A model generated the notes under the pieces. That model was not told the DNA's origin, made no database searches, and was given only the letters and a program-made list of their open reading frames with translations. Shown piece by piece: positions 1-8,806 of a stretch of 64,000 nt of DNA. Each line of letters starts with the position of its first letter. Position 1 is the first letter of the stretch. Origin of the DNA: UBA1479 sp963976055 (lineage in GTDB: Bacteria > Pseudomonadota > Alphaproteobacteria > Rhodospirillales > Casp-alpha2); NCBI GenBank assembly GCA_963976055.1, contig CAXBJB010000011.1, positions 37,695-101,694 on the forward strand, written 5' to 3'. The translations under genes and the position numbers were made by a program.

Positions 1-2
1 CG

Positions 3-1166
3 GAAACCTATTGGGTCGCGGACAATTTCACGGCCGAAGCCCTGCCGGCTGCCGGATCGGCACCCGAAGACAATCCTGGCACTCTGACCGCCTTCCTGAC
101 CGCGCGGTTCGGCGGCGCGGCGTGGGCCGTGGTGCCAGGCGGGCGCTTGGAGCGTCAAGTGCCTCTGTCGGTGACCGCGCCCCATCCTTTCCCGCCCCTC
201 GGCGGCATCGCGCCGGCACTTCGGTTCTTGGCCGGCGGCCTGGTACTCGCGGGCCGGGCCGCGCTGGGTTGGCTGCTGGGCAGCGGCGATGCAGCCGTTC
301 TCGCGGCTGACGCCGTCGAGGCGCGCTACATGGAGGCGGTTCCGGGTGACCGGCTGGCCGCCTGGCACGTAACCACGAATTCCCGCGTCGGCGCGCGCCC
401 ACCCTGGGCGGCGGTCGCCGAGCGGCGCGGCGTCAAAACGGCGATGGTGTTTTATTCGGTCAACCACAAGCCGCTTCACTTCAAGGGCCAGCTGCCCTGC
501 CCGCTCTATCCATACTATCCGATGCTGACCTGGCCCAGGTACTTCGTATGGGACCGTGTTCAGGCGGACTGGATCGCCGCCGCGACGGGCCGGCCGGCGG
601 AGTTTATCGAGCTCGGCTACATCCCCTATGCGGATAAGCCCGCGACCCTGGCAGAGACGCCGGCGCGGGCGGTCGCGGTGTTCGACATCCCGGTGGCCCG
701 CGATGTGGTCTATGCAAGGAGTCGGGTGCTGCCCGGCTACTACACGCCGAGCGTGCTGCGTGGGTTCCTGACCGATATCCAGGAAGTTCTCGCCTCTGCC
801 GACTGCACCATGATCATCAAGGCGAAGCGCGACATCGGTGCAAGCAGCCATCCGGCGCACGTGCGCCTCATTGAGGAGCTGCGCGGATTGCCCAACGTCG
901 TGGTCGCCGACGCCAATATCAGCGCCATGCGTATTTCGAAGGCCTGCCGGGCGACGATCTCGATCCCGTTTTCCAGCCCGGCGGTCGCGGCAGCGATGGC
1001 GGGAAAACCGGCGGCGTTCTACGACAGCGCCGACATCCTGGTCGCCGGCGACACCGAAACGCACGGCCTACCGCTGTTGTCAGACAAGGCGGCATTGATC
1101 CGATGGGTCGACGCGATATGTTCACAGGAAGATAATGACGAAGCCCCGCAACGGAGCCTTTTATAA
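3..1166 (+). CDS. Surface-glycan biosynthesis protein of unknown reaction (5' end outside window)
   Basis: The frame is open from the first bases of the window, so the N-terminus is missing; 387 codons are visible. I do not recognise a precise family. The C-terminal half looks like a GT-B-type fold: a stretch with basic residues (IIKAKRDIG), then a pattern around residue 318 (ISIPFSSPAVAAAMAGKP) resembling the PF(T/S)S motif of polysaccharide-biosynthesis 'PFTS' proteins, followed by AAFYD. In such proteins this segment lies in a nucleotide-sugar-binding region; that is family knowledge applied by resemblance. It is followed at 63 bp by the radical SAM gene and lies in a glycan locus, so a role in transferring a sugar or polyol phosphate is inferred. 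Confidence 0.6.
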   Translation, partial: ETYWVADNFTAEALPAAGSAPEDNPGTLTAFLTARFGGAAWAVVPGGRLERQVPLSVTAPHPFPPLGGIAPALRFLAGGLVLAGRAALGWLLGSGDAAVLAADAVEARYMEAVPGDRLAAWHVTTNSRVGARPPWAAVAERRGVKTAMVFYSVNHKPLHFKGQLPCPLYPYYPMLTWPRYFVWDRVQADWIAAATGRPAEFIELGYIPYADKPATLAETPARAVAVFDIPVARDVVYARSRVLPGYYTPSVLRGFLTDIQEVLASADCTMIIKAKRDIGASSHPAHVRLIEELRGLPNVVVADANISAMRISKACRATISIPFSSPAVAAAMAGKPAAFYDSADILVAGDTETHGLPLLSDKAALIRWVDAICSQEDNDEAPQRSLL

Positions 1167-1228
1167 AGGACGCTGCGGCGCGGGCATGATACATCCCGAC
1201 CACCACCGGCCATAAGGCATCGAAGACC

Positions 1229-2203
1229 ATGGACATTTCCATAAAACAACGCAAGGAAGAGGCCAAGCAGGCGAATTATTCCCTCACGCCGCCGTTTCCC
1301 AAGGAATTCCTGATCGACATCACGTCACATTGCAACCACGCCTGCCTGTTCTGCTCGAACCCGCGCATGGCGAACAAGACGGCGATGGACCCCACCCTGG
1401 TGTTGCGGTTGCTGCGCGAAGGATACGAGGCGGGGGCCCGGCAGATCGGACTCTACGCCACCGGCGAACCCTTCCTGGCCAAGCGGCTGCCGGAATTCGT
1501 CAGCGAGGCGAAAGCGATCGGTTACGACTACGTCTACATCACCACCAACGGCGCCGGCGCGACACCTCCGCGGGCCAAGGCCGTCATTGACGCCGGCCTG
1601 GACAGCATCAAGTTTTCGATGCATGGCGCGACGCGGGAATCCTACCGTCACGTCCACGGCAAGGACGATTTCGACCGGGTGATGGCGAACCTGAAATGGA
1701 TTGCGGACTACCGCAAGGAAAGCGGGCGAGCGGTCAAGATCTACGTCACCATGGTACAGACCGCCGTCACCGTCGACGAGGTCGAGGCCCTGCACCAGCT
1801 GGTCAAGCCCTACATCGACGAGTGGGACCCCCATCTGCTGACCAACTCCTGCGGGACCATGCCCGAAAACAACGAGATCGGCGTCATCGAAGCAAACAAC
1901 ATCCGCGGCCGTGGCCACAAGGGGGTCTGCTTCCAGCCGTTCTCGAGCTTTACCATCACGCCGGAGGGGTACCTGTCGGGTTGCGTGCTCGACTATCACA
2001 AGGCCCTGGTGGTCGCCGATCTGAATGAAACGTCCCTTGTCGAGGCCTGGCACAACGCGACCTATCAGGACTGGCGCCGCCGACATCTCGAAGGCCGCAC
2101 CGAGGGATCGATCTGCGACAACTGCATCAACAACACCGACCGACCCTACACGCCCCTGTTGCCGACGTACTTCGATCCCCCCGTGAAGCCGCCGCGCCGT
2201 TAA
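1229..2203 (+). CDS. Radical SAM protein with SPASM-like C-terminus
   Basis: A 324-residue protein. The radical SAM cluster motif CX3CX2C is at C35, C39 and C42 (SHCNHACLFC), and a GE-type motif follows (ATGEPF). The C-terminal part contains a reduced SPASM-like set of cysteines (GVCFQPF, GYLSGCVLD, ICDNCI) that would bind an auxiliary Fe-S cluster. Proteins of this family in sugar loci catalyse radical dehydrations, epimerisations or C-C/C-N chemistry using S-adenosylmethionine; the substrate cannot be read from sequence. It sits 52 bp before a PLP aminotransferase and upstream of a GNAT gene, which suggests a joint aminosugar or amino-acid modification. ATG 1229 is chosen because it starts just upstream of the conserved domain. 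Confidence 0.85.
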   Translation: MDISIKQRKEEAKQANYSLTPPFPKEFLIDITSHCNHACLFCSNPRMANKTAMDPTLVLRLLREGYEAGARQIGLYATGEPFLAKRLPEFVSEAKAIGYDYVYITTNGAGATPPRAKAVIDAGLDSIKFSMHGATRESYRHVHGKDDFDRVMANLKWIADYRKESGRAVKIYVTMVQTAVTVDEVEALHQLVKPYIDEWDPHLLTNSCGTMPENNEIGVIEANNIRGRGHKGVCFQPFSSFTITPEGYLSGCVLDYHKALVVADLNETSLVEAWHNATYQDWRRRHLEGRTEGSICDNCINNTDRPYTPLLPTYFDPPVKPPRR

Positions 2204-2255
2204 ACGTCGCCGCCAGCCCATTCGGCCACCTCATACCTCATCCAGGAACACATCC

Positions 2256-3335
2256 GTGAAGACCCGCTTCAAACCCCACATCGTGGCGATGCGCCGCTAT
2301 CAGACGTCAACCGGCCGCGATCTGGTCGAAGGCCTTCGCCTCGACCGCAATGAACGCGTCTGCAATGCCTCCAACAGCGTCCTCGACGCCCTGTGGAAGG
2401 AGATGCCGCCAAGCATCCTGCATGTCACCCCCGACATGGGCGTCCTGTATGACGCCATCGCCGCCCATGAAGGCGTGCCGCGCGATCATCTTTACCTAAC
2501 CCAGGGCATCACCGAAGGCATCAGGTTCATCTACGAAACCTTGACCAATCCCGGCGACAATGTCGTCGTGCTCGATCCGACCTATCCCATGTATCAGGTC
2601 TACGCTGAGCTGTTCCAACTGGAGCACCGCAGGTTCGGCTACGGCCAGGACCACAAGCCGGACTTCCAGACGCTGGCCGACGCCATCGACGACCGCACGG
2701 CCGTGGTCGCGATCGCCAACCCGAACCTGCCCATCGAGAGCGCATTGACGGTCGACCAGATTCGCGGCATCGCCGCCCGCTGCAAGGAACGCGACATCGT
2801 CCTCGTGGTCGACGAGGCGTACCACCATTTCGGCGCGGAAACGGCCAAGGGCCTGATCGGGGAATTCGACAATCTCGTCGTCATGCGGACCTTCTCAAAG
2901 GCCTGGGGCATGGCCGGCATCCGCCTGGGCTACATGATCAGCCAACCGCAGAACATCACCTATCTCAACAAGACCCGGTCACTGGTCGAAACCAACGCCT
3001 TCTCTATGCAGGCGGCCTTGTTCGCGCTGAAGCATGCCAGCCTCATGACCGACCATGTCGGGGAAGTGAAGGCGGGCGCCGCCTGCCTGCAGGCCGGCCT
3101 GGACGAACTGGGCGTTCCGTGGCACGGCGGTGAGTATACCAACGGGCTGATGATCTTCCTGCGGTCCAATGCCGAGGCATCCGACGCCGTCGCGTTCATG
3201 CGCGAACGCAAGATCTACATCCGGGGCGCCTTCGAGCCGCCCTACGACACGTGTATTCGGGCCAGCCTGGGCGATCCTGCGTCCATGCAATCGTTCCTGT
3301 CCGCGTTTCGGGATTACCTGGCCGCGGCCCGCTAG
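2256..3335 (+). CDS. HisC-like class I/II PLP aminotransferase
   Basis: A 359-residue fold-type I aminotransferase starting at GTG 2256. Visible landmarks are LRLDRNE near the N-terminus, a DPTYPMYQ segment, VVDEAYHHFG (PLP-pyridine Asp) and the Schiff-base lysine in RTFSKAWGMAG. The usual NPxNPTG substrate-loop motif is replaced by NPNLPIES, so the substrate probably differs from histidinol phosphate. Its place between a radical SAM gene and a GNAT gene, and far from any his genes, supports a role in the glycan locus (transamination of a keto-sugar or of an amino-acid substituent) rather than histidine biosynthesis. That role is inference. Confidence 0.85.
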   Translation: MKTRFKPHIVAMRRYQTSTGRDLVEGLRLDRNERVCNASNSVLDALWKEMPPSILHVTPDMGVLYDAIAAHEGVPRDHLYLTQGITEGIRFIYETLTNPGDNVVVLDPTYPMYQVYAELFQLEHRRFGYGQDHKPDFQTLADAIDDRTAVVAIANPNLPIESALTVDQIRGIAARCKERDIVLVVDEAYHHFGAETAKGLIGEFDNLVVMRTFSKAWGMAGIRLGYMISQPQNITYLNKTRSLVETNAFSMQAALFALKHASLMTDHVGEVKAGAACLQAGLDELGVPWHGGEYTNGLMIFLRSNAEASDAVAFMRERKIYIRGAFEPPYDTCIRASLGDPASMQSFLSAFRDYLAAAR

Positions 3336-3350
3336 CCGCCCAAAGCCGCA

Positions 3351-4517
3351 ATGAAAATCCGCACCGCCACGCGCGACGACCGCGACGCGATCCTTCGGCT
3401 GTCCGAAGGATCGGACTCCACACCGCGCACCGTCGAAACCTGGGATGGCAATCCGATCCGGGCCATTCTGGCGTTCGATGACGGGAAGCTGATCGGCATG
3501 CTGCCGCTTGAAGAACGGACATGGGAGACCGGCCGGGGAAACCGCCTTGAGGTGCTTTGGGCAACCGGTGTCCACGTCGATGCCGCCTACCGCGGCAAAG
3601 GCATCGGCGGGCGGCTCGACGCCTTTGCCGAACGGGCCTTCGCCGACCGCTTCGACGCGTTTTGCGTTTTCCGCGAGGACGAGACAAGCCCGGCCTACAA
3701 TTGGTACCGGAAGAACGGTTATCATCCCCAGGCGCACGTTCGCGCCTATCGCCTGCCCGTCGATGCCGGCGCGTCGGCCCAGGTCGCGACACGATACGGT
3801 CACCGTCATCTGACCAGCCGCCGGGAATTGGAAGAAGCGGGGCGCGAGCTTTCATCAAGGTTCGGCGCGTTGGGTTGTGGGTGCGGCGGCTTTCTCGCCA
3901 GAACCCCGGCGTCATGGGTCAACATCTGGGATCATCACTACTACCGCGCGTTCTATCGCTATTCCGTCCTCGCCCTGTTGGAGAACGCGCATATCGCGGC
4001 CTTTGCGTTTCTGGGGGAAACCTCCATGCGCGACGGGATCAGCCGATACGATATCCTGGAATTCGCCGCCGCCGACGGTGACGCCGAAAACAACCTGCAC
4101 GCCGCCGTAGTGGCCGCCGCGCGCCAGGCGGGGCTGCGCGACATCCGCATGCAGGTTTTTACCGACGATCGCCGAGGCGACTGGATGCAGGGTCTCGGAT
4201 ACGTTTACCGGGATCGGTCGACGAACATCCTAGGAAAGCTCCTGGCACCAGAACGCATCCTGAAATGCCTGGCCGGCCAACCCGGGGCGTTGTGGACCTG
4301 GCGCACGGAACGCTGGGGTGACGTCGGGACGCCAAACGGTTCGGCGGACGGAACGATGGCCGCCAGCGACGCCGCCCTGACCGCATTCTGCTTTCAGCGC
4401 CTGTCGACGGCGGAGGCCCTTCGCGCAGGCAACATCCTCTGGCAGGGACCCGGAACGGCTCCTGCCGCAAGCATCGACGCCGCCCCTTGGCGCTACTGCC
4501 AAGCCGACTATATCTGA
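3351..4517 (+). CDS. GNAT-family N-acyltransferase
   Basis: A 388-residue protein starting 15 bp after the aminotransferase. The N-terminal part (about residues 1-145) is a GNAT domain: acetyl-CoA-binding motif A is visible as VHVDAAYRGKGIGGRL, followed by a typical PAYNWYRKNGY motif B region. The remaining 240 residues are not a standard GNAT domain but include a second region with an acyltransferase-like layout (LHAAVVAAARQAGLRDIRMQVF ... GLGYVYRDRS is spread over about 40 residues), so a tandem GNAT is possible. Placed directly after an aminotransferase, it probably acylates the new amino group. The C-terminus overlaps the longest possible reading of the next gene, but not that gene's preferred start. 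Confidence 0.75.
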   Translation: MKIRTATRDDRDAILRLSEGSDSTPRTVETWDGNPIRAILAFDDGKLIGMLPLEERTWETGRGNRLEVLWATGVHVDAAYRGKGIGGRLDAFAERAFADRFDAFCVFREDETSPAYNWYRKNGYHPQAHVRAYRLPVDAGASAQVATRYGHRHLTSRRELEEAGRELSSRFGALGCGCGGFLARTPASWVNIWDHHYYRAFYRYSVLALLENAHIAAFAFLGETSMRDGISRYDILEFAAADGDAENNLHAAVVAAARQAGLRDIRMQVFTDDRRGDWMQGLGYVYRDRSTNILGKLLAPERILKCLAGQPGALWTWRTERWGDVGTPNGSADGTMAASDAALTAFCFQRLSTAEALRAGNILWQGPGTAPAASIDAAPWRYCQADYI

Positions 4518-4543
4518 CCCCCCGCGGACATCTTCCTTACGGC

Positions 4544-6301
4544 ATGATCCAGACCATCGACTTTCAGAACTCGGCCGCTGCAGTGCGCCGTCCCGGACAG
4601 CCGGTCGCCTGTTACCTGGGCGGAACGGCCGGCGGCGGGTCCATTGACCTGTGCGCGATGATCGCATCGCATGCATACGATTGGCTGGAAGACCTGGCCG
4701 CCGCCCATGCCGAGATCATCGAAGCCGAAGCCGCGCATTCCGGCGACATATGGCTTTCCGGGGCAAGCCGTCTCGATGCCCGGCCTTGGGGCCAGGCCGC
4801 GCTCATCAAGCCCCTGTTCTTCGCCCGCGCGATCGTGCAGTGGCTGGAGGAAAATCCCGGCACCCCAGGCCTGGCCGTCGTCGACGCCTCGCCGGACGTC
4901 GCCCGGCATCTGCGCGAAATGGCGCCGAGAATTCGGGTCACCGGGATGGCCGAAACGGCGGGCCGCATTCCATCGGCGGCGGCACGTTTTATCCGCCTGA
5001 CGATCTGGGCCTGGCGCGACATGATCGCCATGATCCGCAATCACCGCGGGCGGCGATGCCGTCCCGGCACCACGGCAAAGACGTTACTGCTTGTCCAGCC
5101 TGTCCGCGGCAGGCCCTTTCGCGACGCGCATACATATTTTTTCACGACGTTGCTGGATGAACGCTCCGCCGCCGGGGTCGCCGTGGCGGTCACGGGAACC
5201 GTCGACCGGGCCGCGCGGGCCGCCGCGCCCGGAAGCGTCGAACAATCCGACCCGCTATGTCTGTTCGACGGCGTGACCCCGGGCGAGGCGCTGACCGCCT
5301 TCATCAAAGCCGTGGTTTACGCCGCAAGGGTCCGCCTGCGTCTGCCGCGCGCCGGTGCCCAAGCCCGCGGCAACGGTCATACCGCACTGTTCTGGCGACG
5401 CTTCGCCAATCAGCAGGTCGATCCCGGTGAACTGTTCCATGCATTGATCGTACGCAGCCAGCTGACTCGGTTGATTTCCGGTACCGGCTTCAAAAAGGTC
5501 GTCTTTCCCTACGAGGAGAAAGGCATCGAACGGGCCGTCATCCAAGCCTGCGCGACCCAACAGGCCGCCACATTGGGTTATGTGCCGCACCCACAACACC
5601 GTCTTCTCGTGGCCTTGCAGGACCGGCGGGCGTCGACCTGCCCCAAACCCGACGGTTACGCCCTGTGCGGCAATGCCTATATTGAATTCTTCCGGACCTG
5701 GGCCGCCAAGGCATCCGCGCCGCTTGCCGTATGGGGATCGGGAAAAGGCATCGTCGAGGCGGCGGAACCCCGGCCCGCCCGCCAGGGACGGCGGTCGGTC
5801 GTTCTCGCCCTCAGCCACCCGGAAGAGGTGATCCTGCTGGGGATCTGGCTGAAATGCCGGCCGGACATTACCCGGGAGGTCGATCTCGCCTTGCGTCCCT
5901 ATCCCGCCGCGGACCCCGTACTGTTCGACCGCGCCCTGGCGGAAATTCGCCGCACACACCCTGCTGTCGCCGTCAGCACGGGGGATCTGAGATCCGATGT
6001 GCGCCTTCACGACGCCGTCGCTTTTTGCGCAACCAGCGCCGGGCTTGAGGCTGTTATAATGGGGGCCGTTGGACTGTTCGTTGACTTGACGGACGGCTTC
6101 CCCATAAATCCCTGCTTCGATGACACGTCGGCGTTCCGGCCGTCGTCAACAGCGGGCGAGCTGGCCGGGAACCTAGCGTGGCTCGCGCAGGCGGACGAGG
6201 ACGCGTTGCATAACCTGCGAACGCGCCAGATCGCCGCCGCATCGCAAATCTTCGGGCCGCCTGACAAATCGGCCGTCCTTCAATCTGTCCGGTGCCCCTG
6301 A
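4544..6301 (+). CDS. Putative surface-carbohydrate biosynthesis protein, unknown reaction
   Basis: A 585-residue protein if started at ATG 4544; an in-frame ATG at 4487 would overlap the GNAT gene by 31 bp and is less likely. No confident family assignment. The C-terminal third resembles GT-B-type glycan enzymes: VVLALSHPEEVILLGIWLKCRP, then a CATSAGLEAVIMGAVGLFVD segment near residue 500, equivalent in position to the nucleotide-sugar-binding region of capsule and teichoic-acid type transferases. It has no clear signal peptide or membrane span. The stop codon directly abuts the ATG of the FkbM gene. It may be a second, longer relative of the truncated gene at the window start; this would need a profile search. 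Confidence 0.55.
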   Translation: MIQTIDFQNSAAAVRRPGQPVACYLGGTAGGGSIDLCAMIASHAYDWLEDLAAAHAEIIEAEAAHSGDIWLSGASRLDARPWGQAALIKPLFFARAIVQWLEENPGTPGLAVVDASPDVARHLREMAPRIRVTGMAETAGRIPSAAARFIRLTIWAWRDMIAMIRNHRGRRCRPGTTAKTLLLVQPVRGRPFRDAHTYFFTTLLDERSAAGVAVAVTGTVDRAARAAAPGSVEQSDPLCLFDGVTPGEALTAFIKAVVYAARVRLRLPRAGAQARGNGHTALFWRRFANQQVDPGELFHALIVRSQLTRLISGTGFKKVVFPYEEKGIERAVIQACATQQAATLGYVPHPQHRLLVALQDRRASTCPKPDGYALCGNAYIEFFRTWAAKASAPLAVWGSGKGIVEAAEPRPARQGRRSVVLALSHPEEVILLGIWLKCRPDITREVDLALRPYPAADPVLFDRALAEIRRTHPAVAVSTGDLRSDVRLHDAVAFCATSAGLEAVIMGAVGLFVDLTDGFPINPCFDDTSAFRPSSTAGELAGNLAWLAQADEDALHNLRTRQIAAASQIFGPPDKSAVLQSVRCP

Positions 6302-7186
6302 ATGAAACAGACGATCAAGAAATTTCTCCGCCCCCTTCTGCGCGTTCCCGGCATCGCCCGGCTTTACGGCTGTTACAAAAACGCTTGGGGCGATCCTCGC
6401 TTTCTGTACTTGCCCGCCACATGGTGGCTGGCGAAAACGCTGGTGCCGCGGCGGCGGGTACGGCTGGGCCGGGTTTCGTTCACCCTGCAATGCGACAATC
6501 AGATCACCCATTTCCGCTGGTTCCTGTTTGGCCGAAAGGAACCGGAGATCGTCCGCTTCATCGACAACTACACCCCGCCCGACGGATTGTTCATGGACAT
6601 CGGCGCCAACATCGGCGTGTTCTCCCTTTACGCCGGCAAGCGGCATGAAAACCTGCGCGTCGTGTCGGTCGAACCGGAATTCTCGAATCTGCACTACCTG
6701 AAGGAAAACATCCTGTGCAACGGGCTGAGCGAGCGGGTACGCATCATCGGCGTGGCGGCCAGCGACCAGGACGGCCTTAGCAGCCTGCACCTGCACGACA
6801 CGACACCCGGAGCGGCGGTCCATTCGGAATCGCGCGACAAGATGGAACGCACCGCGGAAGGCTACAACGTGGTGTGGGTCGAGGGCATTGCCACCGCGAC
6901 GGTGGATTCGATCTGCGCCAACATCCAGGACGTTCCCGCAGCCCTCAAGATCGACACCGACGGCAACGAGGTGAAGGTTCTTGCCGGCGCGCGCGCGACA
7001 CTGGCGGACACCCGCCTGCGGGCAATCGCGATCGAACTGCCGCCGCTGCCGGAGGACGTTGCTCGCTGCCATGCCATGCTCGGCGAAAACGGCTTCAACC
7101 TAGCCTGGTCCCATGAATCCACCCGTAACGAAATCTGGGCTCGGACCAACACCCTGGAGCCGGCCAGCCGCTCCACTCAAGATTGA
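6302..7186 (+). CDS. FkbM-family SAM-dependent methyltransferase
   Basis: A 294-residue protein. The SAM-binding motif is FMDIGANIGVFSLYA (residues about 98-112), followed by the acidic residue of motif II (VVSVEPE). The later LKIDTDGNEVKVLAGA segment is characteristic of the FkbM family. FkbM proteins O-methylate small molecules and sugars; in polysaccharide loci they methylate hydroxyls of the repeat unit or of a terminal cap. The start codon immediately follows the upstream stop (no gap), so the two genes are likely translationally coupled. The methyl acceptor is not predictable. Confidence 0.88.
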   Translation: MKQTIKKFLRPLLRVPGIARLYGCYKNAWGDPRFLYLPATWWLAKTLVPRRRVRLGRVSFTLQCDNQITHFRWFLFGRKEPEIVRFIDNYTPPDGLFMDIGANIGVFSLYAGKRHENLRVVSVEPEFSNLHYLKENILCNGLSERVRIIGVAASDQDGLSSLHLHDTTPGAAVHSESRDKMERTAEGYNVVWVEGIATATVDSICANIQDVPAALKIDTDGNEVKVLAGARATLADTRLRAIAIELPPLPEDVARCHAMLGENGFNLAWSHESTRNEIWARTNTLEPASRSTQD

Positions 7187-7189
7187 CGG

Positions 7190-7978
7190 ATGACTGCCAT
7201 GCGGACTTCAAACCTGAAACGCAAACTGAAGATGAAAGAGCCGACGATCGGTTCCTGGCTCAGCCTGGGCAACCGCGGCGTCTGCGAGATGATGGCGAAA
7301 CTCGGTGGTTTCGACTGGCTGGTCGTCGACATGGAGCACACGGCAACGGATTTCGAGGCCATGACGGACCTCATCCAGGTCACCGACCTGTGCGGATTGG
7401 AGGCCTTGGTCCGCATCGGAACGAACGACCCGCTTCTCATGAAGCGGGCCCTGGACGCCGGAGCCCACGGCATCATCGTGCCGCAGGTCAACACCCCTGA
7501 TGACGCCCGCCGAGCCGTCGCCAGCGCCTATTACCCTCCGCGCGGCAATCGCGGCGCAGGGCTGTTTCGTGCTCAAGGTTACAGTGACGACTTCGAGTCC
7601 TATCGCCGCTGGGCGGAGACGGAAATCACCGTGTTCGTGCAGATCGAGCACCACGAAGGCGTCGCCAACCTGGAAGAGATCATGGCGGTCGATGGAATCG
7701 ACGGCTTTCTCATCGGGCCCTACGACCTTTCGGCTTCCCTCGGCCATCCCGGCGACTTCACCCATCCGGACGTCGAGGTTCAGCTGGCGCGTCTGGCTGA
7801 CTATGCGCGTCATGGCAGCAAACCTGCCGGCATTCATGTCGTGTCCCCCGACGCGGCGCATCTGCGCCGTCGGCTGGACGAAGGTTTTGTCTTCATCGCC
7901 TACGGCACTGACATGCTGTTCCTGAGCGAACGCCTCACTCAGGAAAGCGGAACCGTTCGTACCGTCAACGGCGAATGA
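7190..7978 (+). CDS. HpcH/HpaI-family class II pyruvate aldolase
   Basis: A 262-residue protein. The family signature VVDMEHTATDFEAM (catalytic His) is at about residues 45-58, a conserved Arg follows in LVRIG, and the metal ligands lie in FVQIEHHEGV (Glu) and FLIGPYDLSASLG (Asp). HpcH/HpaI aldolases catalyse reversible aldol addition of pyruvate to an aldehyde, giving 2-keto-3-deoxy (4-hydroxy) acids. There is no aromatic catabolism nearby; instead a cytidylyltransferase follows after 22 bp. This suggests biosynthetic use to build a 2-keto-3-deoxy sugar acid that is then CMP-activated (inference). An alternative ATG lies 9 bp downstream of the chosen start. Confidence 0.9.
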   Translation: MTAMRTSNLKRKLKMKEPTIGSWLSLGNRGVCEMMAKLGGFDWLVVDMEHTATDFEAMTDLIQVTDLCGLEALVRIGTNDPLLMKRALDAGAHGIIVPQVNTPDDARRAVASAYYPPRGNRGAGLFRAQGYSDDFESYRRWAETEITVFVQIEHHEGVANLEEIMAVDGIDGFLIGPYDLSASLGHPGDFTHPDVEVQLARLADYARHGSKPAGIHVVSPDAAHLRRRLDEGFVFIAYGTDMLFLSERLTQESGTVRTVNGE

Positions 7979-8000
7979 CGGCTTTTGGAGGGAATCATCC

Positions 8001-8762
8001 TTGACCAACGCGATCTGCATCATTCCGGCGCGCATGGCGTCCAGCCGGTTTCCCGGCAAGCCCCTGGCGCCGCTTCTCGGCATGCCGCTGATTCTGCATG
8101 TCTGGCACCGCTGCCTTCTGTCCGGGGTGTTCTCGCGGATAATTGTCGCCACCTGCGACGCCGAAATCCGCGACTGCGTCTCGTTGGCGGGCGGCGAAGC
8201 CGTCATGACCGCCGACACCCACGAGCGCTGCACGGATCGCGTCACCGAAGCCGATACCATCATCTTCCCGGGAGCCGCGACCCAGGACATCATCACCATG
8301 GTCCAGGGCGACGAAGTTCTCGTCGACCCGCCGTCCCTTGCCCTCATGCGCGACGCCCTGATCGAACGGAACGCTGACGCCGTGAACTTCATCAGCCCCA
8401 TCGAATACCCCGCCGACGGCGACGACGTCAACGTCGTCAAGGCGGTCGTTGCGCCTGACGGTCGGATCATCTACCTGTCGCGCGCCGCGGTGCCGTCACG
8501 GTCACGCTCACCCGAGGCGCCGATGTTTCAACAGACAGGGATCATCGCGTTCCGCCGGGACTTCCTGGCGCGTTTCAGCGCACTTCCTCAGACACCGCTT
8601 GAACGCCACGAGTCGATCGACATGCTGCGCCTGATCGAGCACAACCTGCCCCTTTATGCGGTGGCCGGAGACCGCCCCACCATCGGCGTCGACACCGAAC
8701 AGGACCGGCAGCGCGCCGAGCAGGCCCTTGCCGACGACCCCCATACCCGACGCTACCTCTAG
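8001..8762 (+). CDS. KdsB-like CMP-sugar synthetase (cytidylyltransferase)
   Basis: A 253-residue protein. The CTP-binding motif IPARMASSRFPGKPL is at residues 8-22, MTADTHERCTDRV matches the KdsB motif region in which H and TDR are conserved, and MVQGDEVLVDP matches the conserved QGDEP-type segment. KdsB makes CMP-Kdo from Kdo and CTP. In this protein the SG that normally precedes TDR is RC, so a different ulosonic acid may be the substrate. The start is TTG 8001, supported by the strong ribosome-binding site GGAGGG at 7987-7992 with 8-nt spacing; no ATG fits as well. Since it lies in a strain-type glycan locus next to an aldolase, it is likely a dedicated paralogue and not the lipid A core kdsB, though that cannot be excluded. 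Confidence 0.82.
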   Translation: MTNAICIIPARMASSRFPGKPLAPLLGMPLILHVWHRCLLSGVFSRIIVATCDAEIRDCVSLAGGEAVMTADTHERCTDRVTEADTIIFPGAATQDIITMVQGDEVLVDPPSLALMRDALIERNADAVNFISPIEYPADGDDVNVVKAVVAPDGRIIYLSRAAVPSRSRSPEAPMFQQTGIIAFRRDFLARFSALPQTPLERHESIDMLRLIEHNLPLYAVAGDRPTIGVDTEQDRQRAEQALADDPHTRRYL

Positions 8763-8806
8763 CGCTTCATCCACAACCGCCCGCAAGCCAAATCAGGCAT
8801 GATCCA

